From: Strongylocentrotus purpuratus
Taxonomy: Eukaryota > Echinodermata > Echinoidea > Camarodonta > Strongylocentrotidae
Reading direction: 5' to 3'
DNA: 64,000 nucleotides
NCBI RefSeq assembly: GCF_000002235.5
Contig: NW_022145609.1
Span: 30,106,801 to 30,170,800 of the forward strand
The notes beneath the pieces were generated by a model. The model was given only the letters and a program-made list of their open reading frames with translations. It was not told the origin of the DNA and did no database searches. Position 1 is the first letter of the stretch; each line of letters opens with the position of its first letter. Shown here in pieces: positions 19,887-31,142 of the stretch. Position numbers and translations under genes: made by a program.

Positions 19887-20205
19887 AGGGAGTGTATCAT
19901 GCCAAAGACTGGTTAATGCCATCTACGTCTTCTTTAGGACAACTGCACGTAAACGAATGGACTTGATTAACTGGGTCAACGCGCACTAGCGTTTGCGAAA
20001 CAGACCGAAGTTCTCCTCACGCTTCGGATTCGCGTTTGTTTCACGCACGTGAATGCTGTGGTCGCGTCGTCCATTGGCCCCGAGTAAGGCCAAAGGAAAG
20101 ACACATCTAAGCGCCATGAGCACCGAAAGGTGGACCTGTGCGCTATACAAGTAGCCACTATTATTATTATTATTATTATTATAGTCTTGTCATGATACAC
20201 TCCCT
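19887..20205. mobile_element. TIR element with internal SINE tail
   Basis: Ends AGGGAGTGTATCATG (19887) and CATGATACACTCCCT (20205) are exact inverted repeats extending to about 22 bp. The right part holds a SINE-like GCGCTATACAAGTAGCCACT followed by (ATT)n at about 20158-20182. It looks like a SINE inserted in, or captured by, a DNA-type element. Confidence 0.75.
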
Positions 20206-22009
20206 AGTTTTAAGTCAGTGATTTATGGTTCGATGTGTTGTTTTTACCTGAATGCTGAAAGAAAGCATTGATGTGTATGCTTGTTAGTAAGCAACCAGGG
20301 GACCGATGGGATTCCTCTCCTGGATAATTTGCTTTTAATAACAATACATAATATATGTTATTAAATTACATTACATACATTAAGATGAATTTATGCACAG
20401 TTTAAATATTAAGAAATGATATTTTTTTTAAATGCTGATTATAGTTGCTGTAGTAGTTCTAAGTAACCTTTTTTAGTTGTATCTTTCTAACAGTAAATTT
20501 TTGTGACAGATTTGATCTGGTATTTATTTATTCAAGAACATTCACTATTTACAGTGAGTTCATCTTGTGGAGTATTGAATTTTGTTGTACATGTACTTGT
20601 ACACTAACCATACTGCACTATTCTGTCTTAACACAATATAAAGCGTGTGTGAGTTTCTTTTTTTCAATATTTTATTTGAATGTTGAAGATAAAGAAGAAA
20701 AAAAAAATAAGAAAAAAATTTCTTTGAAACCGAAATAAGGCTGCATGCACATAGAAAGATATTTCACATGGATTTTTTTTTTACAAATACATGATCTTAG
20801 AATTACAAAGAAAGAGAAAAAAAGAGAGGAAGAATGGAATTTGTAGAATACATGTACTGATTTGAATAAGTTTATTTTTAATGTTAGGAATAGAGAATAT
20901 GTGTTTACATTATGCTCATGTTGTATGCATGGATGTTTTAAAGGGCTGTGCAATAGATTTGCGTCAGATTGTATTGTAAATGCAGTTTGGCTGCAGAAAT
21001 TATGATTTCATATTTATTAATGCTATTTTCCCCACATACATGTACCTGCTGCTGTGTAATATGTTCCAAACACTGATATACATAAGGGGAAATGTTAACA
21101 AATGCCCCTCTCACATTTTTCACATCCAACTGATTATTTTTTGTCATCTTGTTTTTGCTTCTTCAACTTACTGTGCGTCTCCACACAATTTCTTACAGGG
21201 AAAGCAATGTATAAACAAAACTACATAGATAAATTTTGTATCAGTTGTAGTTTTATTATTATTATGTAATTGGTATCACCTGAGCCAGAGAGGCAAAATC
21301 TGAATTAGTGTAACTCTCTGGTCTCAATAACTGATTGGGATTGTGCAGGTGGACCGCTACACTGGGGTTTCCCCCTACTCTTTAATACGCATAGTGCAGT
21401 GGGTTCGTAAGGTGGAAAGGTGTTGACTCTCCTCTACATGGGGCCTCCATTTAACGTCCTATCTGAGGGATGGACTATTCCTGTCCTAGCAAATCGAGTA
21501 AGTTTTGATCAATGTCTTTCAAAAAGTCTTGATGAGGCTAAGTAATGAGTAATCTGTCCTTCGCCTTGGCAGAATTTTCTACCCGTTACAGAGTTACAGA
21601 TCTCATTCTCCCATTTTTATGTTTTTCTTTTCTCTCCTTTTCTTCTTTCTTTTTTGTAAATCATCCAACTTAATACCAAAGTAGAATTCCCCTTAAAAAG
21701 TTATTGTTGTGGGGTTGAGCTCTGGCAAGGCACTTTTGTCCTTAAAGCAAGGCATTATATTTACATTGCTTCTCTCCATCCATGAGACGGAAATGTATTT
21801 CAGAGTTAATAAAACTACAAGAAAGTAATGCCTCATGTTCAGCGAGGATTAGTAACTGGAAAAGTTCTACATCAAAAAAAAAAGTTGCTATTATTTTACA
21901 GCTTTTCAATGGTTTAACCAAAGTTGAAACATGTATGTTATTGTAAATATGCAGCTGTGTGTTGACAGTGGTGATATGCAAATAGTTATATGATTTACAT
22001 GGATTGTTT
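20206..22009. other. Intergenic AT-rich region
   Basis: No gene or clear element. ORFs are short, on both strands and without family resemblance. Confidence 0.5.
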
Positions 22010-22519
22010 TAAAGGTACAATGTCCCATTTGCAGGCCCAAAAAATGAAAAGGTTAAATTCCAACGGCATTTGAAAGATAATACTAATTTAGAACTTCCCT
22101 AAAAAAAAGGTGGGAAAATAATGACTATTAGTTGTCAAATCGACTTAAGAGCTATAGAGCCAATAAGTAATAGTCTTGATTTTCAGACCATTGTTCCGAA
22201 TGGTCATATGTTTTATGCTGCACAAAGATTCAATCAGTTTAATTTTCACCATCACAAGAAGTGGGTTATTGATGTAGACAAATGCTCATGTACCCTTTAC
22301 AGCTCATTTTATGTATGTTATTACCAAAGAAAGCCAGTCAGTCACTCAATAGTGTCTGACAGTGAAGTCTAGCAAGTAAACGGGTTTCCTTGCATAATTT
22401 GAATATTAGGACACTGCTAACGTTTAAATTTCACAGATAGGACATACATGACATATTCATAATTCCTGCAAAGTTTTACAGAATTTGAGGCTGGCTACAA
22501 AAGGGACATAGTACCTTTA
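22010..22519. mobile_element. 510-bp MITE with TAAAGGTACAATGTCCC ends
   Basis: Left TAAAGGTACAATGTCCCATT TG and right CAAAAGGGACATAGTACCTTTA are inverted repeats of about 22 bp. The 83-residue ORF inside is not recognisable. Confidence 0.78.
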
Positions 22520-22878
22520 ATCTAAAATATTTTGTTTTCTGAGGATGTAATATGTTGTATATTTTGAAGTATCTTTTTATTCCCCTGTACTTAACAATGT
22601 TGCAGATGTTCATTTCTATTGAGTTGTGCGATATTTAACATGAGAGTATACTTTTTTTCTCATTGTATGGTAGCCACAGAAACTTGATCCATTGGGAAAT
22701 GGTTGTTATCCCTAATTTGTCTCAAGCTGTAAACTGCCATTGAAAATGTTTTTACAATTAAAAAATGATTGGATAGTTATGAAAAAACGGAAATACATAG
22801 ATTTTAGAGTTTCTTACTTGTTTCCTTTTTGTAAGTACAATTTGGTATGGTTCAGAACTAAGCGTCTGGTACAGTACG

Positions 22879-23030
22879 CCAGGAGGGTGTTTCACAAAGC
22901 CTTTTTCAATGACAAATGACAATAGCAGTGACAAATCTGCTGATAACCAATCAGAAGCAAGGATTTTAGTAGCTTATAACAAAAACTGTCATTTGTCACT
23001 GATGACAAGTTTTGTGAAACCGGGCCCTGG
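22879..23030. mobile_element. 152-bp MITE, CCAGGG..GTTTCAC family, copy 1
   Basis: CCAGGAGGGTGTTTCACAAAG and TTTGTGAAACCGGGCCCTGG at the ends. Inside, TGACAAATGACA and TGTCATTTGTCACTG form further arms. Closely matches the 38917-39070 copy in length and order. Confidence 0.85.
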
Positions 23031-23039
23031 TATCTTGTT

Positions 23040-23120
23040 CGTTTGTGTGTGAGGGTGGTGTGCGTTCGTTCGTCCGTGCGTGCGTTCGAGGTTCTGCGTG
23101 CGTGAGTATGTGTGTGTTTG
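23040..23120. repeat. GTTC/GTGC-rich simple repeat
   Basis: Degenerate GTGTGTGAGG, GTTCGTTCGTCCGTGCGTGC and GTGTGTGTTT tract. Confidence 0.7.
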
Positions 23121-23810
23121 GAAGTGGTAATTATGATTAGTTGTGTAAAAGAGACATTAATTTAGCATTCTGATCTGTTGGATAGAAGTCGATGATAATT
23201 TATTTCTTATCTTAAGCCTTCGATATGACTCCCAAGTTCCCATTTAAAGAGGTCTAAAAGAAGGCCCCCCCCCAAAGATCTTTTGTTGAGAGAATTATTT
23301 TTAAAAAAGGGCATCGCAGAAAACGATTGGAAGAAACATCACGGAGAGGGTGGATGAAAGAGAGATGGGGAAAGGGGGAGGAGAGATAAAGAAAGAGAGA
23401 ACGTATCCAGCATAAAATGTGCATGAGGTAGCAACTTTGATTCACTTTTCTTTTCTCAGGTTAGTAATTAGAATAATGAAATGAAATCAAATAAAATTTA
23501 AAAAATAACAGATATTTGGTAGTCAGTGAAATAATTGGTATTTGTTGGTATTTTTTTGTGAAAAATGAAGAAGCATGAGGGTTTGGGAGTTTGTTTTTTA
23601 AGTGGGGGAGTACCGTGATGAGAATAAGATTGGTACGTGCATCTACTGAGAGCCCGACCCAGCGGGCTGCCGAGATTTCTCTCGCCCGAACTACCAATGG
23701 GGACAAAAACCACTGTAACATCGATTTCACAATGAAGCGTTAATTATTTGCCATAGTTTTTTTTTAACGTGTGTTCGTTCCTCTGTCCATTATCACTCAA
23801 GCACCGCCCT

Positions 23811-23811
<1 letters not shown>

Positions 23812-23863
<52 letters not shown>

Positions 23864-24060
23864 TCTCTCTCTCCCTCTTTCACTTCATGTCTCTCTCCCT
23901 ATGTCTTTCATTCATTTTCTGCCTCTAACTCTCTCGCTCTCTCTTTCTCTCTCTTTCACTTTCTGTCTGTCTCTCTCTCTCTGTCTCTTTTTTTCACTCT
24001 CTGTCTTTTTTTTGTATCTCTCTCTCTCTCTCTCTCTTCTCTCTATGTTTATCTGTAAGC
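23812..24060. repeat. (CT)n microsatellite
   Basis: Pure CT from about 23812 to 23858, then interrupted CT-rich sequence. Produces Ser/Leu-rich pseudo-ORFs. Confidence 0.95.
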
Positions 24061-25551
24061 ATTATTTCGTACCCATTACCTCTCTAGCTTTCGCCATATT
24101 TCTTCCATCGTCCCTGTTAGGCACTCGACACTCCCAATCCTTCTTCCTCTCTCACACTCTCTCACATTTTCTTTGTCATCTGTTATTTATCCTTTGTTCT
24201 GACACATTTCACACTTTCATTTGATTTTTTTTTCATCATAATCATTTGAAGAAAAAAACACTTGCCTCTAATACCCCTGCCACACCAACGAGACCGACAC
24301 CAGACCAATAACAGGTCGATCTAACAATCATCTTACCCCTACATGGCAAAGAGTCAGTCGGTTTGGAGTCGCTGTGCAGTCGATTTGGCGTGAATTTTTT
24401 TCTACAAATTGACGTTTGAAAATGAAATGTCAATAATACCAACAGGTAGTTAGCTTTATTAAGTGCTTGCCAGTAAGTAAAAACTTAGCACCATCATTTC
24501 TTCAATAATCGACCCGAAGTCCAGGCAGGTAGTATTTAAAAGGCCTGAGGCGCCACCGGAAGAAATTTGGGATAATTTTTTCTTCTTTTTTTTACCACCA
24601 TGACGGTTGTACAAGAAAATATGAATACTATTAATAAGTGTGGATAAAGGGAAACGAAAGACACGAGAGAGCTAAAAATATACTGAAGGTGAACAAAATG
24701 TCAATAAAATAACGACCTATTTTAAACACTTTAACGGGCGAAGATGTGTTTAATGTGAATAAGCACTCATGCGCAATTGCGGCTTGCAAGTGATTTTTTT
24801 TCCTCGCTCGACGCCTTTGAAGTTTAAATTGTTCCATAAAGATGGGGGAAATCGAAATCTGGTGGATGAGCTAAGAGTTTACAAGGTTACCGCTTTTCCC
24901 TGTTGTGCAAGAAAAATGCTTAATTGAGTATGATAATTTGGGCACGCAATGTGTGTTGAGTTGCATCCGAATTTTTCAGGGCAGTGACGTCAATATTAGT
25001 GCTTCTAAAATAACGTTACAAAATTTAGAGTCTACGGGGAAAGTAAACAGTTCCGGTTTTTTCGTTTAATACTTTGAAAGAATAGAAAAGAAACAAAAAT
25101 CAACAATTTTAAAGGGGTGTCGCCGATCTTCACATCCATCTTCTGCTATTTCGGGTGGGGGAATCAAACAGACGGTTATAAGCATACTTCGCCCCCGTTC
25201 TAATCTTGAACAGTAATATTGGGGAGGGGGGGTTGAAGAATTGGGAGAGGGTTAGAGCCTCCCAAGCTGGATAGATTATGTCCTTTTTAAATCCTTTTAA
25301 CCAGAACTGTTCTTTATTTCCACTTAGTAGAGGTGTGAGTTTAGGTGGGGAGGGTTGAGGGGGTGGGGGGGGGGGGGGGGGGACAACTGCACACTGGCAC
25401 TCTAGGAAGGCAATGTTCCTTGATGTAAACAATTTAAAAAATCGGACGCTGATGAAAAGGACGCTACAGGGACCATATATGATCATGAAGAGTCACAAGG
25501 AACCAAACGTTACGTAAAGGAGATCAATATAATATAGAAAGGGTCGTTTGT
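24061..25551. other. Intergenic, no recognised gene
   Basis: Unremarkable apart from a poly(G) tract at about 25362-25381. Confidence 0.5.
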
Positions 25552-25574
25552 AGTAGAAGTAGTAGTAATAATAC

Positions 25575-25628
<54 letters not shown>

Positions 25629-25630
25629 AA

Positions 25631-25670
<40 letters not shown>

Positions 25671-25683
25671 TAGCAGTAGTAGC

Positions 25684-25733
<50 letters not shown>

Positions 25734-25813
25734 GCCTAGCAGTAGTAGTAGTAGCAGTAGTAGCAGTAGTAGTAGTAGGCCTAGCAGTAGTAGTAGTAGC
25801 AGTAGTAGTATTA

Positions 25814-25877
<64 letters not shown>

Positions 25878-25942
25878 GTAGTAGTAGTAGCAACAGCAAC
25901 AATAGTAGCAGTAGTAGCAGTAGTAGTAGCAGTAGTAGTAGC

Positions 25943-25987
<45 letters not shown>

Positions 25988-26034
25988 TGTAGTAGTAGTA
26001 GTAGTAGAGTAGTAGCAACAGCAACAATAGTAGC

Positions 26035-26096
<62 letters not shown>

Positions 26097-26104
26097 AAAG
26101 AAGA

Positions 26105-26146
<42 letters not shown>

Positions 26147-26147
26147 C
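25552..26147. repeat. About 600-bp (AGT)n trinucleotide array with internal duplications
   Basis: AGT units with AGC, GGCCTAGC and CAACAGCAACAATAG interruptions. The CAACAGCAACAATAGTAGC block occurs twice (about 25890 and 26016), and the AGGCCTAGCAGTAGTAG block twice (about 25732 and 25776), so the array grew by segmental duplication. Confidence 0.96.
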
Positions 26148-27470
26148 ATCTCGAATTTGAGGAGGTGGTTGCCCGAATATCGGAACTTTAAAAAAAAAAA
26201 ACCTAGTGGGGGAGGGGTAGACTGTAGCCCTTAGCCTGCCCCCCCCCCCTCCCCCACCTCCCAGCCTGGTATGACTATGCTCACTACAACCAAAAACCTG
26301 TTTATGTCTCTGCTACATCTCTCTACGATGGTTTCCTTGTCATCCTAGATGGATAAGGACATGATGGGTGTGACAATGTAATCATCCCCCTTCCAATGAG
26401 GGCGGTATATATTGTCTGGTATCAAATCGCCGTTAGCTCCAATATGAATGAAACGGGTTAATTTGATAAGGTTTAAACGAATCTCGTGTTAGGTTCAGTG
26501 ATTACACCTAGTTCTATTCCCCCTAGATAAGTGGAGACTGGTAGTCAGGGGATGAGAGGGAGGGAGGGAAGGAGATGGAGGCACCATAATACAAGGGTAA
26601 ACAGGGGTCTGGAGTTGCCTTCTTGATCATATTCAAAATCAGTGATACTTTGAATGAGAATCAGACAACCCTGTCACCGATATCTTCTCCATATTAATTA
26701 TTTCAACCATAAATTGGTTTAATATTATACATGGGAATAGTTTCATCATTCCTCTTATTACCTATATATCTGTTATCAGATCCGTAATAGATTTGTATGT
26801 GTTAAATTCTTACACATTGATCCAAATTCTACAGCTCTAAAATATGAAACAAGGTTAAAGCGATGAGGCGTCGATATTTTCACACCAAGGAATATGAATG
26901 ACATCGGGGTCAGTTCGGTTATTGTCTTGACTTCGTTTTGTGGAATGAAGTAATAATTGAGAGGAAAGAAACAGTTCCTACAGATTGGTTTCAGATTAAC
27001 TGAACAGCTGTAAATCTTTCTAAATTAATTAACCGGGTTAGATGGGCATAAATTCACCTGCTCTGCGGTCAAACTTTGCACAGAATCATATTCATTAAAT
27101 AGATATATATATATATATATATATAGGTATATCAATTGTTTTTAATATCTCTTGTATCTGTGGGTTATTACAGAGATAGCGAAGTGTTATAAATCTTAGA
27201 TAAAAAAACGATAACAATGAACTAATGACATTGATGCCTACAAAATTAGTTGCCCGAGGGAGAACACAAATAATCCGTCAAGCAAAACAAAACAAACAAT
27301 TAAAGAAACCCGAAAACAAAAACAAATACAAATCAACCTACCCCCCCCTAAAACAAACCCTCATAAAATAGACGGTTCTCATGCAGTTTGGCCGTTGCTG
27401 GGGCATTTATAGTTGATCAATAAATATTTAGTGTTACCTAAAATATATTTTCAATACAATTTAATTCAAT
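26148..27470. other. Intergenic region with (TA)n tract
   Basis: Poly(C) near 26239 and (TA)n near 27103-27124; otherwise nothing recognised. Confidence 0.5.
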
Positions 27471-27479
27471 TTTATTTCA

Positions 27480-29180
27480 TTCAGTTAAAAGGACAACATT
27501 ACATAAAACAATCAGATATATAACATAAAAATACACATTGAGAACATATTTGGCAAGGACATAAAATAAACTGAATAGGTTGCAACATGAAACGAAACAT
27601 AATCCTTATATAAAGGTTGACCGATTTTTATAATACAAAATATGAAAAATGTTCGTTAGTAGACATTATACAATACACAAATCAAAACAACAAACATACA
27701 TACAAACAAACAAACAAATAAAATATGTCTTGAATTCAAATGATCATTGCAATTTACTCAAAAGAATTCCTTATACCTACGTTTAAATATAGCAGAATTA
27801 TGCATGTAATGAGGAAGAGTGTTCCAAAGAAACGGTCCTTGGAAATGATTAGTTTTTGGTTTAGTACTGTAAATGGCAAATGAAAAATTTCAGCATTTCT
27901 AGTACTATAACTACGAATATTAGAGTTTAATATAAACAATTTGGAAATGGAACCAGGAAGAATATTGTGATGAAATAAATACATTAAAAACATACTTGTA
28001 ATATATACATCCCTATATTGTAACATGCTTAAAGAGTAAAATATTGGATTGGTATGGGCAAGAAAAGAAGAATGATTAATAATTCTTATTGCACGTTTTT
28101 GTAATCTAAACATTCTATCTTCGTGAATTAAAGCAGCATTGCTCCATACAAGAATGGCATAAACACTATGAACATGACTGACAAAGAAAGCGGACAAAAT
28201 AAACAGGTCCTCAGGTAGACAAAGGAACATCCCTTCACTACTATTATGTAAAAAGTGAATATACATGTGACACATGTTCTACATATTTTTTTTTACATAA
28301 TAGCAGTGAAGGGATGTTCATTTGTGTACCTGAGGAACTGTATATTTTGTCCGCTTTCTTTGTCAGTCATGTTCATAGTGAAAGTAAGGGTACACAATTG
28401 CATAGTAATCATTTTGAGAATACCTTTAGGGAGAGATTTCAATATGTACATGATACCAATACTTTTAGACAATTTTGTTACAGATGTCACCAATATGATT
28501 AGACCAGAAGACTTATCATTAATAATAACACCCAAGAACTTTGCTAGAGAAACTCTCTGAATATATACATTACCACGTTTGATTGCTATTGCATCTTTAT
28601 TTAGTTTCTTTTTGGTAAAAATCATAAAATGTGTTTTCTTTTCATTAATAAAAAGTTTATTAGCGTAAAATCATTGAACAGTCAATCTAATATCAATATC
28701 AAATGTAGTTTCAAAAATATGTTTGTTTTGTGTGAAAGGAATATATAGTGTCATCTGCAAACAGAACACATTTAAAATTGTTTGAAGCATAAACATTGTC
28801 ATTTGTATACAACATAAATAAAAGTGGTCCAAGAGTGGAACCTTGTGGTACTCCACACCTAATATGCTGTAATTGTGATTTTTTTTTATTTGACGTGACA
28901 AATTGTTTTCGATATAATGTTATACCCCTGATTCCATACATATAACAATTTATCTAACAAATTACTATGATCAAGAGCGTCAAACGCTTTTGTAAGATAA
29001 AGGAATGAGCCAATTGTTGTTTCTTCATTATCTATTGCACTTCCCACGTTTTGAACAAAATCTATCAGAGCTGAAGATGTTGAGTGTCCTGCTCTAAATC
29101 CATACTGGCTATTATTTATGATATTGCACTTTGTAATAATAATTTTAAAGTAGACACACCTTTCAATTTTTTTGTTGTTG
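27480..29180 (-). mobile_element. Decayed non-LTR retrotransposon fragment (reverse transcriptase, 5'-truncated)
   Basis: Reverse transcriptase motifs appear in order on the minus strand but in changing frames: SQYGFRAGHST (29107-29075), KAFDALDH (28994-28971), CGVPQGSTLGPLL (about 28857-28820), LFADDT (about 28757-28742), then a thumb-like LAKFLGVIIND and LQKRAIRIINHSSFLAH. This is the pattern of jockey/CR1-type LINEs. The endonuclease domain is absent, stops and frameshifts are present, and the inverted duplication at 28164-28380 interrupts it. The left end AATGAAATAAAATTGAATT (minus) looks like a LINE 3' tail. Dead copy. Confidence 0.88.
28164..28380. repeat. Inverted duplication inside the retrotransposon
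   Basis: Arms 28164-28254 and 28290-28380, each about 91 bp and roughly 95% identical as complements (CACTATGAACATGACTGACA at the outer end), around a 35-bp spacer. The arm sequence is retrotransposon coding sequence, so part of the element was copied back in reverse. Confidence 0.9.
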
Positions 29181-30390
29181 TAAATACAGGAAATATTTAA
29201 CTAAGTTTAAAGGCTGTACAAATAATAATGCATTACAAATATGTGAATATATTATGAGAGATGAAAGTCGTGGTAGATTTGGATGGCATCTTCTTTGAAA
29301 TATCCCAAACTTAAAAAATATATATATTAAAAGAAAAAGAGAGAATTAAGGAAAAGGGGGAATGAGAGAGAGAGGGTGAAAGGACTTTGCTCAAAAGAGT
29401 AAATGGGCAAAAGAATGTACAATCAGCAATATTGACAAATCAAGTAGATGAAATAGAAAAAGTAGAAGATAAAATAGGTCATCTAGTAATGCCATAGATC
29501 CAAGGGGCATGATAGAAAGAATTAAAGTTCTTTTAACTCATCACGCCAAATGTCAGACTTGAAAATGATTCTTGTTTCCTGTTATGGTTATATTGTTTCT
29601 TATAACAAGTCATGATACACTGATCCAATGAATTTTCCCTTCTTAATTCAAAATAATTTCTTCCAGTAACTGTTATAATACCGATGTTTTTGTTTTTATC
29701 CTCTTTAGCCTAACCCATTTTTCTTCTTTCTTCCGTATTTTATTCCCCCCTCCCCCCCCCCCCTTTCAGCAGGGAAAGGGTGGATGTGATCTTATTGTTC
29801 CCTTTTTTGTCGTTTCCTGTCATATATCTCACTTCTCATAAATCTCAGATATTCTTCCAGGAGATCATTATAGGCTCATCACTGAGTTGGGATCAATCAA
29901 GGGGGTCGGTCGGAATATGATTATAATGCTTGTGAACAGAAGCGGAGTTCACATATTGCGTTTCTCTCACATCAACGCCATCGCAAAGGCATTCGAAAAA
30001 TCAAGCTACATGCAATATCCTTGTACGTCATCCTGTGGAATGTGCCAGCCTTATTATGACATGTTACGATTTCTAACGGCAATTTACAAAGAGTCTTTGG
30101 TATTGTCTTTTCAACATCCTGCAAGTATTTAACCATTTGATTTATATGTCAATAAATTCACGAAGGCTTTTAACGTGTACATTGTGTATGCATCGGTTCA
30201 GTGTGGAAGTCATTGGACTGGTGTTGACTAGCCGATTGCAACAAGCCGTCTTTCCAAAGGTTTCTTATTTTGAAATGTTGTATACGAAGGTTCATAATTG
30301 CGTACATGAAAATGGGTTTATATTGCCGAAAATGAAAAAAGGTGCATGATATCAAAAGTTAAGAAGCGTCCATTATACAAAAAATGAACA
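29181..30390. other. Intergenic, no recognised gene
   Basis: Poly(C) at about 29747-29763. Short plus-strand ORFs near 29887-30349 lack homology that I recognise and intron signals. Confidence 0.45.
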
Positions 30391-30394
30391 CGAT

Positions 30395-30590
30395 GAAAGA
30401 ACCCTGTATTATTTCTGGAATAACGAACCTTCCGAATTATATAAGCCCTAATTTATTTCATGGAATTATGAACCAATATTCGTTTTCGGAATTACGAACC
30501 CAATTTCGTTATCAACCCCATGGAAAGGGAAACTCGTGTTTCGGAAATAAGAATCTTCGGAAAAATGAACCTTCGGAAAATTGAGTAACA
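30395..30590. repeat. Degenerate CGGAATTA(C/T)GAACC repeat
   Basis: Variants of TTCGGAATTACGAACC recur about every 20-50 bp (GGAATAACGAACC, GGAATTATGAACC, GGAATTACGAACC, GGAAAAATGAACC). Confidence 0.65.
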
Positions 30591-30797
30591 CCCGACGAGC
30601 CGTTGCATGTGTGAGCGGCACTATCCAACGCAGTTTGTGTTACCATGGTTATTGTAATAATGTCACTTGTCTGCAGAGTAATACGTCACAGAATTATAGT
30701 TCACTGCCTGAAGGAGTCAGGGGTTTGATTTCCTGCCCTGCAGTCGTATCGTGTAGGTGGTCCTCGAATTGGTTCTATTCTTTACAGATGAAAGAGA

Positions 30798-31110
30798 AAG
30801 AGTGAAGCTGAGAGAGAGAGAAAGAGAAAGAGAGAGAGAGAGAGAGAAGGGGATAGAGATAGAGATAGAGAGAGAGAGAGAGAGAGAGGGAGGGAGAGAG
30901 AGGGAGAGAGGGAGAGAGTGAGGGAGGGGGCAGAGGAACAAAACAAAACAAAAGACAATGCGAAAGAGGGAGATAGAGAGGTGTCGAGAATGAGAAAAAA
31001 CAGGAGAACGGAGAGAGAGAAAGGGGAAAGAAAGTGTAAAGAAATGGAGAGAATAAGAGAGGGGAGAAACAAGAAAGAGGGTGTGTGAAAGAGAGAGAGA
31101 AAGAGAAAGG

Positions 31111-31141
<31 letters not shown>

Positions 31142-31142
31142 T
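30798..31142. repeat. (GA)n-rich microsatellite tract
   Basis: Long interrupted GA and GGGA purine tract. The 96-160-residue ORFs on the other strand are Ser/Leu low-complexity artefacts. Confidence 0.95.

Noticed and set aside
23769..24224. 151-residue Ser/Leu-rich ORF
   Set aside because: CT microsatellite translation; several frames are open at once.
25510..26149. Long poly-Tyr/Leu/Thr/Ser ORFs on both strands
   Set aside because: Translations of the AGT trinucleotide array.
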